From Anabaena sp. 4-3 (GTDB lineage Bacteria; Cyanobacteriota; Cyanobacteriia; Cyanobacteriales; Nostocaceae), in assembly GCF_001597745.1 (NCBI RefSeq), contig NZ_LUHJ01000014.1:1-64000 (forward strand): a stretch of 64,000 nucleotides of DNA. Direction: 5' to 3'. The notes under the pieces are model-generated. The model was not told where the DNA came from. It made no database searches and worked only from the letters and a program-made list of their open reading frames with translations. The position numbers and the translations under genes are program-made. Each line of letters begins with the position of its first letter. The first letter of the stretch is position 1. This document shows, one piece after another, positions 1-7,754 of the stretch.

Positions 1-31
1 GTTCTGGAAACATTAAAAATGTGCCAGAAGC

Positions 32-60
32 CTACATCGACCCGCTAGGGCGATGTAGGT
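32..60. terminator. Inverted repeat beyond the 3' end of the nitroreductase-like gene
   Basis: A perfect 9-bp stem (CCTACATCG pairing with CGATGTAGG) closes a loop of about 11 nt. It lies about 70 nt past the stop codon of the minus-strand nitroreductase-like gene. It could be a transcription terminator, although no clear U-run follows it. The remaining bases of 1-130 show no gene. Confidence 0.4.
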
Positions 61-130
61 AGTTCACTGAGTTCCTTCAAGTAGCCTACCAATGTTTGAG
101 TCGGGTAAAGCATGCAACATTCAGTAATGG

Positions 131-1207
131 CTATTTCATCACCAATACTTCATCTACCTTTTTTCTGGCAGATTGAGCAACATTTAATTTTTCAGGTATA
201 TGCCCAACTGCAATCATCATGATTATTGATTCTGAATCTTTAATGCCTGTAGTTTGCTTAAGTGCTTGGTCTACTTTATACTCAACACTCCAATTTAGAC
301 AACAAGTACCCAAACCCAAGGAATGAAGAGCATAGACAAGAGACATAGCATACATTCCTCCGTCAATCCAACATTGATTTCGCTCTCCTATGGAGGTAAA
401 ATTTTCTAAGTCTGATACAACGATTAAAATTTTGTTGGCTTGATCACCAAAACCACGATTGCCATTTTGGTAGCTCAGAACTTTTATTTTATCTTCATAG
501 CTACTGAAAACGTACACCTTACATGATTGTCGATTACAAACTGATGGAGTTTTCTGAGCCATAGTCACTGCTTTTTCTATGAGGCTCATATCCACATCTT
601 CTGAATCAAACTGTCGAATACTATGCCGAGATTTAAAAAAAGCTTGAAGATCCATCTGGGCTGCTTCAACAATAGTTTTTCTGCTTATCTCAAGGATGCC
701 TCCTTGATTTGTAGTATTTTGGGAATCATGAATATAGTTTTTGAGCTTCGTAATCTTTTGAAAAAGGTCTTCATCTACTAGCCCATGCTCTAAATTAAAT
801 TGATAATAAGCAGACAGAGTATTAAGTGCTATTTGTCCAATAGTATCGATACCATACTTATTCTGAAGTTCCTCTAAATTAGATACAAGTCTTTTAATGG
901 TATCTTTGCCAAAGCCTACTTTTGGCTGTCGTAAAGCTAGTCCCTTTTCAATACTATGATAATTCTTCGTGATTGATGCGTGAAGTTTACTCTTGGTGTT
1001 AAATCCACTGGTAGCTGATGACCATTTTATCAACCGATTATAATCATAATAGTAATTGTATATTAACAACACATTTTGGATAATTCTCCAGATGAAAACA
1101 CTACTTTTATAAAGAATACTTTGATGTGAAACCTTGCTCAGTTTTTGTTTTGCGAAAGACCGTAAACTGTTCGAGGAATAGTCAGAATAAGACTGTAAAG
1201 TTTGCAT
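131..1207 (-). CDS. Nitroreductase family protein with long N-terminal extension
   Basis: A 358-residue protein. The C-terminal half (about residues 190-358) reads as an FMN-dependent nitroreductase fold: the family-typical segment SRHSIRQFDSEDVDM is followed by KTPSVCNRQSCKVYVF, a dimer/flavin-contact region, and GLGTCCLNW. Such enzymes reduce nitro, quinone or flavin-type substrates with NAD(P)H, but the substrate cannot be read from sequence. The first 190 residues are an extra, partly basic and Tyr-rich region that is not part of the minimal ~200-residue nitroreductase. From memory, similar long versions occur in cyanobacterial polysaccharide loci, so this may be the edge of such a cluster lying left of the window. 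The start ATG (MQTLQSYSDY) is the only good Met at the ORF head. Family assignment is good; the specific role is unknown. Confidence 0.75.
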   Translation of the reverse strand: MQTLQSYSDYSSNSLRSFAKQKLSKVSHQSILYKSSVFIWRIIQNVLLIYNYYYDYNRLIKWSSATSGFNTKSKLHASITKNYHSIEKGLALRQPKVGFGKDTIKRLVSNLEELQNKYGIDTIGQIALNTLSAYYQFNLEHGLVDEDLFQKITKLKNYIHDSQNTTNQGGILEISRKTIVEAAQMDLQAFFKSRHSIRQFDSEDVDMSLIEKAVTMAQKTPSVCNRQSCKVYVFSSYEDKIKVLSYQNGNRGFGDQANKILIVVSDLENFTSIGERNQCWIDGGMYAMSLVYALHSLGLGTCCLNWSVEYKVDQALKQTTGIKDSESIIMMIAVGHIPEKLNVAQSARKKVDEVLVMK

Positions 1208-1546
1208 ATTTATTGCCGACTAAATTTCCGAATATTTGGTTGAGATGATTTTACGCAGTGCTTGATGAGTCATACACTCTATCTTTAGAAATAGATTTAC
1301 ATTTACTATACGTTGTTATATAGTGTTATCTTGGTTATCTCTTGTTCGCTTTACTACCTATAAACTTTAATATTCCATGCCGCAAAAGTGATGCTTTGTC
1401 TGCTTAATCCCTAAAGTTTTTGGTGTTTTACAATTACCCGATATCAGGGGAGGAAATTAATTAGTCGGTTAAAATAAATGTGTAAATAATAACTAATAAT
1501 TAATACTTAATATTTATACAGATTTACATGAAAACTTCATGAAAGT

Positions 1547-1801
1547 TCATAAATAAAGCTGACGATAAGATTTGTGTTCGCGTAGTATTTTACGCATACC
1601 TATCAAACAACATAAAAAAACAGGGAAGAAAAAATCTTCCCTGTTTTTACTATTTCGTTGACTGTCCTGATTGTTAGTCTCTTTCAGTTTTTTACGTAAC
1701 ATCTGACGTTGTTTTTTGAGTTGTCGCTGTCTGGCAGAACCGCCTCTACCTTTATCGTTTCTCCCTTCACGACGGGGAGACTCCCATCTTTTTAGTCTCA
1801 T
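1547..1801 (-). CDS. Possible small basic protein (84 aa), doubtful
   Basis: An open frame on the minus strand from ATG at 1801, beginning MRLKRWESPRREGRND and very rich in Lys, Arg and Gln (RQRQLKKQRQMLRKKLKE). It begins about 30 nt downstream of tRNA-Leu(CAA). The frame extends upstream into the tRNA, so a longer start cannot be real. Its C-terminal third runs through the strong hairpin at 1619-1648, which argues either that the frame is spurious or that the reading frame has decayed. I do not recognise a family. Confidence 0.25.
   Translation of the reverse strand: MRLKRWESPRREGRNDKGRGGSARQRQLKKQRQMLRKKLKETNNQDSQRNSKNREDFFFPVFLCCLIGMRKILREHKSYRQLYL
1619..1648 (-). terminator. Hairpin terminator downstream of tRNA-Leu(CAA)
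   Basis: An inverted repeat of about 12 bp (AACAGGGAAGA and TCTTCCCTGTT arms) around a short A-rich loop, followed on the minus strand by a run of T. It fits a Rho-independent terminator for transcripts coming from tRNA-Leu(CAA) at 1831-1914. Confidence 0.6.
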
Positions 1802-1830
1802 TGTCTGACTTGTTTTTAGTTTATTAACAG

Positions 1831-1914
1831 TGGGCAGGAGGAGAATCGAACTCCTATGACCGCAAGGTCGCCACATTTTGAGTGTGGTGCGTCTACCAGT
1901 TTCGCCACCCGCCC
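1831..1914 (-). tRNA. tRNA-Leu (anticodon CAA)
   Basis: Folded by eye. The acceptor stem GGGCGGG pairs with CCTGCCC (one G-T pair), followed by discriminator A. The anticodon stem CCACA/TGTGG holds loop CTCAAAA, giving anticodon CAA. A long class II variable arm is present (GCGACCTTGCGGTC), as is the T-arm GTTCGATTC. CCA is not encoded. There is no intron; the classic cyanobacterial group I intron belongs to tRNA-Leu(UAA), not this gene. Confidence 0.95.
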
Positions 1915-2042
1915 TCGGAGGCAACTACATTAATATAGCGCATCCCAAGAGTTTCATGCAAGTAATTAATCAAAATTTTTTCTTGCTACTTAGATTGTAG
2001 CGTGACAGAAAATTATCGACCAAAAGAAAAGCTGTTGATTAA

Positions 2043-3140
2043 CTAGAACCTGAGTAGACTGGAGTCAATATCTTGTAGCTGGCTACAGCCACTCAGAGCC
2101 ATAGCCAAGTTTAATTCATTTTGCAGCAACGAAAGGACATGAGATACACCTGATTGTCCTGCTACGGCTAATCCCCATAGTATAGGTCTGCCAATCAAAA
2201 CGGCGTTTGCGCCTATGGCTAAAGCTTTGAGAATGTCTGTACCTCGGCGGATACCTCCATCAACTAAGATTTCTACTCTACCATTAACGGCTGTGACTAT
2301 TTCAGGTAGGGCATCTAAGGAGGCGATCGCACCATCCAATTGTCTGCCTCCATGATTAGACACTACAATTGCTTTAGCTCCATACTCGACAGCACGCACC
2401 GCATCATCTCCTCGCAAAATGCCTTTAAGTACCAAAGGTAGAGGTGATAACGACTGTAACCATTCTAAATCCTGCCAAGTCAAAGCCGGGTTGAGTTGTT
2501 GGGCAAAATAACTAAACAAGCCCGACTCCCCTGGTTGATAGGGAATTTCTAGCCCTGACATGGTGGCAAGATTAGCTAGATGTAACCCTGATGGTAAGAC
2601 AAACTCGTTGCGTCTATCTCTTTCTCTTTGTCCTAATACGGGTGCATCTACGGTCAGACACAAAGCTTTGTAACCTGCTGCATAAGCTCTTTCCACTAAG
2701 GCGCGAGTTAATCCTCTATCTTTGTGAATGTATAACTGAAACCATTGCTGGGAATCAGGAAATTGACTCCCAACCTCGGCGACTGCTTCTAAGCTGGTGG
2801 TGGATAGGGTACTCAATACCATACCCACACCTGCTGATGCGGCAGCTTTGGCTGTGGCTGTTTCGCCTTCTGGGTGCGCCAGACATTGAAACGCCATTGG
2901 GGCAATTAATAGGGGAAATTCCAGGGGTTGCCCTAAAATGGTGGTCTTGAGGTTGATGTGGCTGACATCTACTAGCATCTTCGGCCGCAGTTTGATGCGC
3001 TCAAAGGCGGTGCGGTTCTCTTGCAGGGTGATTTCATCCCATGCGCCACTGCTGTAGTAGTCAAATGCCATTTTTGACAGATGCGTTTTTGCTAGTTGTT
3101 CGTATTCAAAGAGGTTGATGGGATGGGGGGCATCTGTCAT
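2043..3140 (-). CDS. lox: FMN-dependent L-lactate oxidase / 2-hydroxyacid oxidase
   Basis: A 365-residue full-length alpha-hydroxyacid oxidase (TIM barrel, FMN), the family of glycolate oxidase and lactate oxidase. Visible active-site features are K239 in LVLKG, the catalytic base H263 in SNHGGRQLDG and the flavin-contact segment LVDGGIRRG. Residues M82, L112 and F212 are present; from memory these distinguish the lactate-preferring Nostoc PCC 7120 enzyme from plant glycolate oxidases. It would oxidise L-lactate to pyruvate with O2, producing H2O2; a role in keeping the cytosol of N2-fixing cells low in oxygen has been proposed for the PCC 7120 enzyme. The start (MTDAPHPINLFEYEQLA) matches family length. 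Its nearest upstream neighbour on the same strand is the M48 peptidase, separated by about 120 nt containing CGCAGAGG repeats, so an operon is not obvious. Confidence 0.88.
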   Translation of the reverse strand: MTDAPHPINLFEYEQLAKTHLSKMAFDYYSSGAWDEITLQENRTAFERIKLRPKMLVDVSHINLKTTILGQPLEFPLLIAPMAFQCLAHPEGETATAKAAASAGVGMVLSTLSTTSLEAVAEVGSQFPDSQQWFQLYIHKDRGLTRALVERAYAAGYKALCLTVDAPVLGQRERDRRNEFVLPSGLHLANLATMSGLEIPYQPGESGLFSYFAQQLNPALTWQDLEWLQSLSPLPLVLKGILRGDDAVRAVEYGAKAIVVSNHGGRQLDGAIASLDALPEIVTAVNGRVEILVDGGIRRGTDILKALAIGANAVLIGRPILWGLAVAGQSGVSHVLSLLQNELNLAMALSGCSQLQDIDSSLLRF

Positions 3141-3171
3141 ACTGGCGATTTGAGTTATTGGGTTTTTTTAT

Positions 3172-3203
3172 CTCACGCAGAGGCGCAGAGGCGCAGAGGA
3201 GGA
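3172..3203. repeat. Short tandem repeat (CGCAGAGG type)
   Basis: Repeats of ACGCAGAGGCGCAGAGG lie in the gap between the lactate oxidase and the M48 peptidase. Repeats of this kind are scattered between genes in Nostoc/Anabaena genomes; no function is visible. Confidence 0.6.
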
Positions 3204-3263
3204 CACTTGCGTGGGCGGCTTTGCCGACTTGTAGCAACTGGCGTGCAAAGAGAATTTTGGAGT

Positions 3264-4139
3264 TTACCAGTTGCGCCAGCCGCCTTTGGGGGGGGTTTGA
3301 GTGGGGTGTTTGTGTTGGTGGTTTTGTAATAATGATTGATATTGTTGACTACTTGCCCAACGGTCGATTTCTCTGGCTCGTAGGACTGGTACGGGGTGGG
3401 TGAGTTGGGCTGTCCGGGCTGATTTTACCATTTCGCCGAGTTCGGTTTTACTGATGTCGTCGTAAGCACGGGCTTGGGCAATGAAGGCATCCAGGTTAAG
3501 TTGTGGTGCTAGGGTGGGTGAACCACCTGCTAGTTTCATTAATACGGACATGACAACTTTGGGGTCTTGGGTGGCTAGTAAGGCGGCGCGATCGCAGGTA
3601 AACTCAGCACAGCGTACCCATTCTAAAAGTTGTGTCTGTATGGTTTGGGCAAGAAAAGCACCTATGTTTGGTACTACTGCTGCTGCTAATACTAATAAAT
3701 TTACTGGTGTTAAATAAACGCTATGGTCACATTTAAGATGCCCTAATTCATGGGCAATTACCGCTTGGGTTTCCTCTGGGGTGAGCATATCAATGAGGGA
3801 GGTGTGCAACACGATGAAAGGTTGCTTACCCCGCATGGCAAAGGTGTAGGCGTTAGGCGCAGGATGTTGCCTCACGTATAATTGGGGAGGCTCCATATCT
3901 AGAACTTTACAGGCTTCTAATAACAGCTTGTGTAAATTCGGTAGTTGTGTTTCACCTACTAAAACACTAGAAGCTATGTTTTCCACATAAAAAATCTGCT
4001 CTGCCATTGGGCCGAGCAAATTTCGCACTATCATATCTAAGCCTGGGAGCTGCTTCAGAGCTTGGGTAGCTTCCAGGTCTAAGGGATGACGAAACGAGTC
4101 AGCTTTTAAACCGATGAGTGAGGATTTTAACAATGACAT
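3264..4139 (-). CDS. M48 family zinc metallopeptidase
   Basis: The zinc motif HELGH lies in AVIAHELGHLKCDHS, with the third ligand region CAEFTCDRAAL (E..D pattern) about 60 residues later, as in M48 (HtpX/Ste24-type) peptidases. Between the two is a hydrophobic stretch, LLVLAAAVVPNIGAFLA, that may associate with the membrane. The open frame reaches 4163, but the likely start is the ATG at 4139 (MSLLKSSLIGLKADSF), giving 291 residues, the usual size of cyanobacterial members. The upstream MFVTVVCV would be an unneeded extension. These proteins are thought to take part in membrane-protein quality control; the substrate is unknown. It lies upstream of lox on the same strand. Confidence 0.85.
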   Translation of the reverse strand: MSLLKSSLIGLKADSFRHPLDLEATQALKQLPGLDMIVRNLLGPMAEQIFYVENIASSVLVGETQLPNLHKLLLEACKVLDMEPPQLYVRQHPAPNAYTFAMRGKQPFIVLHTSLIDMLTPEETQAVIAHELGHLKCDHSVYLTPVNLLVLAAAVVPNIGAFLAQTIQTQLLEWVRCAEFTCDRAALLATQDPKVVMSVLMKLAGGSPTLAPQLNLDAFIAQARAYDDISKTELGEMVKSARTAQLTHPVPVLRAREIDRWASSQQYQSLLQNHQHKHPTQTPPKGGWRNW

Positions 4140-4484
4140 GACGCAGACAACTGTCACAAACAATAATCAACAGCCTCCCATCGTTAGTATAACGATTTAG
4201 GGATTGGGGACTGGGGACTGGGCATATAAATTCAAAATACCCTACGGGTTCGCGTAGCGTCTCTGTACCCCTACGGGGAAGCAAGCTACGCGGAGCGTCC
4301 CGTAGGGAAAGAGAAGCAAGCTACAAAATTCAAAATTTAAAATTAAAGGATTTTGGGGAGATTTTCTCCCCTGCTTCCTCTGCTTCCTCTGCTTCCTCTG
4401 CTCACGGCAGTCCGCTCAAGTCGGGAAACCCGCCCACGCGGCTGCCTCCCCTGTTACCTATGTTTAGGTGGAAATTGAGGCTGT
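4140..4484. repeat. Repeat-rich intergenic region with nested palindromes
   Basis: The 345 nt between murA and the M48 gene hold GGGGACTGG tandems (4200-4222), then a nested palindromic element at about 4231-4336: arms CCCTACGGG (4240-4248) and CCCGTAGGG (4299-4307) with inner GCGTAGCGT/AGCTACGC stems. It is flanked on both sides by TTCAAAAT-type heptad sequence. A shorter version of the same arrangement occurs at 52206-52252. Tandem GCTTCCTCT repeats follow at about 4372-4402. No gene is visible. Confidence 0.65.
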
Positions 4485-5840
4485 TTAATTGTTAGTGGGG
4501 GCTACTTCCGTATCTGCTGGTGCTTCGCCTAGCCGCAGGATGCGCGCGCCTAATTTTTGCAGTTTCATGTCTATTTGATCGTAGCCCCGATCTAGGTGAT
4601 GCAAACCTTGGATTGTGGTTTTACCTTGGGCTGCTAGTCCTGCGATGACTAATGCTGCTGATGCTCTTAAGTCAGTACCAATGACTGGCGCACCGGACAG
4701 CATCGATACCCCCCGCACAAAGGCTGTGTTACCTTTAACGCGAATGTCTGCTCCCAAACGATTTAGTTCGGACGCATGGCGCAAGCGATTTTCAAACACA
4801 GATTCGTTGATAATGCTGTCGCCTTCCGCTAAGGTGAGCAAGGCCATAAATGGAGCTTGCATATCTGTGGGAAAGCCGGGATGGGGTAAGGTTTTGATAT
4901 CGGTTGCTTTGAGGACTTCGGCTGGTAGAATGCGTAAGCAATCTGCGCCTTCTTCAATGATTGTCACACCCATATCCCGGAGTTTGGCAATCACTGGGAT
5001 TAAATGGTCTGATAGGACTGGGGATAGTGTCAGTTCGGAACGGGTGATAGCTGCGGCTACTAAAAATGTACCTGCTTCTATGCGATCGGGAATAATGCTG
5101 TAATCCACAGAATGCAGTTTGGGTACACCAACAATGGTAATTGTGCTGCTACCAGCACCTTGAATTTTTGCCCCCATTGCGTTACAGAAGTTAGCTAAAT
5201 CTACTACTTCTGGTTCTCGTGCGGCGTTTTCAATGATGGTTTCGCCATCTGCTAAAGTGGCAGCCATCATCAAGGTTTCCGTCGCTCCGACGCTAGGAGT
5301 ATCTAGGTAAATTTTCGCTCCTTTTAATCTGCCATTGCTACCAGGAACATAGGCGTTACAAATGCCATGCTCTATCTGCACTTCTGCCCCCATTGCTTGC
5401 AGTCCTCTCACGTGCAGATCAACTGGTCTAGCTCCAATGGCACACCCTCCGGGTAATGGCATTTGCGCTACTCCTAGTCTAGCCAAAATTGACCCTATGG
5501 CAAAAAAGCTAGCACGCAATTGAGTAACTAATTCATAGGGAGCTTTTGAGGTGGCAATCTCGCTGGCATTGATATCTAAAATATCGCCTTCTCTTTTTAA
5601 TCGTACACCTAATGCTGATATAACTTCACCCATCCGTTCTACGTCCGCTAATAGGGGAACGTTACGAATACGGCAATCGCCAGAACATAGCAAAGCTCCA
5701 GCCATGATCACCAAGGCTGAATTTTTCGCGCCGCTAATTTTTACATGACCTTGCAACGGATGCCCACCGCATATCTGCAAGACTGAGGAGTCTACTGCAA
5801 CAGCCGGTTTGGCATCTGGTAAGCTGCTAGAAGGATTAAT
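4485..5840 (-). CDS. murA: UDP-N-acetylglucosamine 1-carboxyvinyltransferase
   Basis: First committed step of peptidoglycan synthesis: transfers enolpyruvate from PEP to UDP-GlcNAc in the cytoplasm. The conserved GAKNSAL (substrate-binding Lys) lies near the N-terminus and the catalytic-loop Cys lies in [14 protein letters not shown]. Start choice is unusual. In the standard ATG/GTG/TTG set the first codon is TTG at 5780 (431 aa), which has no ribosome binding site. The frame stays open upstream, and a perfect GGAGGT (5847-5852 on the minus strand) sits 6 nt ahead of an in-frame ATT at 5838-5840, giving [16 protein letters not shown] before the conserved [10 protein letters not shown] therefore place the start at ATT (451 aa); if that is wrong, use 5780. 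The gene appears monocistronic. Confidence 0.9.
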   Translation of the reverse strand: MNPSSSLPDAKPAVAVDSSVLQICGGHPLQGHVKISGAKNSALVIMAGALLCSGDCRIRNVPLLADVERMGEVISALGVRLKREGDILDINASEIATSKAPYELVTQLRASFFAIGSILARLGVAQMPLPGGCAIGARPVDLHVRGLQAMGAEVQIEHGICNAYVPGSNGRLKGAKIYLDTPSVGATETLMMAATLADGETIIENAAREPEVVDLANFCNAMGAKIQGAGSSTITIVGVPKLHSVDYSIIPDRIEAGTFLVAAAITRSELTLSPVLSDHLIPVIAKLRDMGVTIIEEGADCLRILPAEVLKATDIKTLPHPGFPTDMQAPFMALLTLAEGDSIINESVFENRLRHASELNRLGADIRVKGNTAFVRGVSMLSGAPVIGTDLRASAALVIAGLAAQGKTTIQGLHHLDRGYDQIDMKLQKLGARILRLGEAPADTEVAPTNN

Positions 5841-6224
5841 AAGCCTACCTCCAAATTAAATACGTAATTTTATCAGTTAGAAGTTGGTTTTGATTCTACA
5901 GTAAAGAATTGATTTGTCTACATTTTGTTGCTATGTCTTGTGTTGTTATCTTACCTCTGAATTCTCTTTGGCTCTTGCAAAACAAGTATAGGTAAGGTTT
6001 TGTAGATTTTAAAGTATTATTTTTTGTCTGGAAAATAATATTTATGAAAGTCAAAGTATATACTCAGTAAAATAATACGATATTAGCTTGATAGCTAAGA
6101 TTAGTCATTTTAGATGAGTAATTGCCGAGTTTTGTTGGTTTATGGCGGTGAGAATAAAATAATTTTTGATGAGACTTGACAGATTAAAAGTTTTCGGTAA
6201 TAATAAGAAATTGGCGATATGCTA
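5841..6224. other. Divergent promoter region between murA and tRNA-Leu(CAG)
   Basis: About 380 nt of AT-rich sequence with no open frame that looks coding. It should hold promoters for murA (minus) and for tRNA-Leu/TrmH (plus). The murA ribosome binding site GGAGGT is at 5847-5852. I see no repeat or structured RNA. Confidence 0.6.
5847..5852 (-). promoter_or_regulatory. murA ribosome binding site that decides an ATT start
   Basis: On the minus strand GGAGGT is followed by AGGCTT and then ATT AAT CCT in the murA frame. Spacing of 6 nt is ideal for translation from the ATT codon, and no ATG, GTG or TTG in frame lies at a usable distance. Confidence 0.6.
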
Positions 6225-6306
6225 GCGGAACTGGCGGAATTGGCAGACGCGCTAGATTCAGGTTCTAGTGCCGCAAGGCTTCCGGGTTCAAGTCCCGGGT
6301 TCCGCA
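6225..6306 (+). tRNA. tRNA-Leu (anticodon CAG)
   Basis: The acceptor stem GCGGAAC pairs with GTTCCGC and is followed by discriminator A. The anticodon stem CTAGA/TCTAG holds loop TTCAGGT, giving CAG. The class II variable arm is TGCCGCAAGGCT and the T-arm is CCGGGTTCAAGTCCCGG. CCA is not encoded and there is no intron. The TrmH-type methyltransferase gene begins about 30 nt downstream. Confidence 0.96.
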
Positions 6307-6338
6307 TATCTCAGGGCGAAAAAACATTTAACTGTTGA

Positions 6339-7148
6339 TTGTCAGCCGGCGTAGTGTTAACAAGTTTACAAAATTCTTTAGTTAAGCAAATTCGCAAGTT
6401 GCACTCTACCAAGGAACGACATAAGCAAGAGTTGTTCTTATTGGAAGGAACGCACTTGTTAGAAGAAGCTTGTGCGGTGAATTATCCTTTAGTAGCGGTG
6501 TGTTGTACGCCAGAATGGCAAGCAAATCATCCAGCGTTATGGGAGTTAGCTTGTAGTCGATGCGATCGCGCGGAAATTGTCAGCGAGGAAGTTTTAGGTG
6601 CGATCGCTACTACTGTACAACCAGATGGGGTAGTAGCCACAGCAAAACGTAGTCAACAGCAACAACCAGTCCCCTACACTGGGATTGTGTTAGCTTTGGA
6701 AACCATCCAAGATCCTGGTAATTTAGGGACGATAATTCGCACGGCGGCGGCGGCGGGTGCGTCGGGGTTATGGTTAAATCAAGATAGCGTAGATTTAGAT
6801 AATCCTAAAGTGTTGCGTGCTTCGGCTGGACAATGGTTCCGGCTAGCAACGGCGGTGAGTGAAGATTTAACAGCGACGGTGCGGAATTGTCAGCAAGCAG
6901 GAATGCAGGTAATAGCTACGTTACCAACTGCTAAGTTAACGTACTGGGAAGTAGACTGGCGAAAACCGAGTTTAATTTTACTGGGAAATGAAGGTGCTGG
7001 TTTGTCGGCGGATTTAGCCGCAATGGCAGATACACAAGTGAAAATTCCCCTGAGTCCGGGTGTAGAATCTTTAAATGTGGCGATCGCCTCAGCTTTAATG
7101 TTATACGAAGCCCAACGACAATTGATTTATGAGGGGCTTAAAGGCTAA
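6339..7148 (+). CDS. TrmH/SpoU family RNA 2'-O-methyltransferase
   Basis: A SPOUT-class S-adenosylmethionine-dependent methyltransferase of 269 residues. The N-terminal substrate-binding domain (SLQNSLVKQIRKL, then FLLEGTHLLEEA) is typical of the RlmB/TrmH group. The catalytic domain shows motif 1 (IQDPGNLGTIIRTAAAAG), motif 2 (LLGNEGAGLS) and motif 3 (IPLSPGVESLNVAIA), which form the trefoil-knot SAM site. It probably methylates a ribose in rRNA or tRNA; which nucleotide is not readable here. The start is taken as TTG (6339); GTG at 6354 is an alternative, and neither has a clear ribosome binding site. It follows tRNA-Leu(CAG) closely and may be cotranscribed with it. Confidence 0.88.
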   Translation: MSAGVVLTSLQNSLVKQIRKLHSTKERHKQELFLLEGTHLLEEACAVNYPLVAVCCTPEWQANHPALWELACSRCDRAEIVSEEVLGAIATTVQPDGVVATAKRSQQQQPVPYTGIVLALETIQDPGNLGTIIRTAAAAGASGLWLNQDSVDLDNPKVLRASAGQWFRLATAVSEDLTATVRNCQQAGMQVIATLPTAKLTYWEVDWRKPSLILLGNEGAGLSADLAAMADTQVKIPLSPGVESLNVAIASALMLYEAQRQLIYEGLKG

Positions 7149-7179
7149 GTTTAATCAACAGCACCAGGAAAGCTAAGAA

Positions 7180-7431
7180 TTAGTTACGTTTTCTCAATTT
7201 TGTTCTCTCTTCTAAATAATGTTCAATATCAGCAACCGCGTCTTCCCAAGCTGCTAAATTAGTGTCGGTAGCATCCTGACTCTGTGCAACTGTATTGGTA
7301 TTTTCAGTAGGGATATCTGGTATTTCCTGATTATCAGTCGAATTTTCTTGTAAGATATCCTCTAACTGTTCGAGAGATGCTTGAAACTCTTGTTCAGCCT
7401 CACGGCGTTGTTCTCGCTGATTCTGCTCCAT
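7180..7431 (-). CDS. Small acidic hypothetical protein
   Basis: An 83-residue, strongly charged protein. The N-terminus (MEQNQREQRREAEQEF) is helical and likely coiled-coil, the middle is rich in Asn/Thr/Asp and probably disordered, and the end (AAWEDAVADIEHYLEERTKLRKR) is again helical. No catalytic motif or membrane segment is visible. It converges with the TrmH-type gene with 31 nt between stop codons. The codon pattern and clear ATG make it a believable gene, but I do not recognise a family or function. Confidence 0.65.
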   Translation of the reverse strand: MEQNQREQRREAEQEFQASLEQLEDILQENSTDNQEIPDIPTENTNTVAQSQDATDTNLAAWEDAVADIEHYLEERTKLRKRN

Positions 7432-7754
7432 AATTTTGATTGAAAAATTTGGATTGACAAATTAAACATTCATTGTATTGCTTATCAATCTAAATGTTTC
7501 CCATCTTCAATGGTATTTGCAGCTATTTGCTGTATAATCTTTACAAATTCCTCAGCTAAACAAGTAATCTGGGGTTCTCAATGAGAGTGAGAAGAAAAAT
7601 AATTGAACGCAGATGGACGCAGATGAACGCAGATAAGGATTACACTACACACACAAATGTGATAGTTGCGGGAATTGACAAACAATAAGAGACGTTGCAT
7701 GGCAACGTCTCTTATTGTTTGAAGTTCGTAGTAAGGACTTTAGTCCTTCAGTCT
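7432..7754. repeat. Intergenic region with CGCAGATGAA repeats and a strong palindrome
   Basis: Tandem copies of GAACGCAGAT(G/A) lie at 7605-7636. At 7681-7719 there is an 18-bp perfect stem (AACAATAAGAGACGTTGC arm) around loop ATG. A second inverted repeat, GTAAGGACTTTAGTCCTT, lies at about 7729-7746. The same CGCAGATGAA unit recurs at 33618-33648 and beside the long inverted repeats near 39.8 and 42.9 kb. Confidence 0.7.
7681..7719 (-). terminator. Long hairpin downstream of flv1
   Basis: A perfect 18-bp stem with a 3-nt loop, 36 nt past the flv1 stop codon, suitable as a terminator for the minus-strand flv operon. Its inner arm AGAGACGTTGC belongs to a palindrome family also found at 12499-12526 and 33712-33739, so the terminator may derive from a mobile palindromic repeat. 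Confidence 0.6.

Larger units (their letters stand above)
1208..1830. other. AT-rich intergenic region
   Basis: A 620-nt stretch between the nitroreductase-like gene and tRNA-Leu. Positions 1208-1546 show nothing I can identify beyond AT-rich promoter-like sequence. Positions 1547-1801 are open on the minus strand (separate low-confidence entry) and carry a strong hairpin at 1619-1648. Confidence 0.6.

Noticed and set aside
1831-1914. tRNA-Leu with the cyanobacterial group I intron
   Set aside because: The anticodon loop is uninterrupted and the anticodon is CAA; the intron belongs to tRNA-Leu(UAA).
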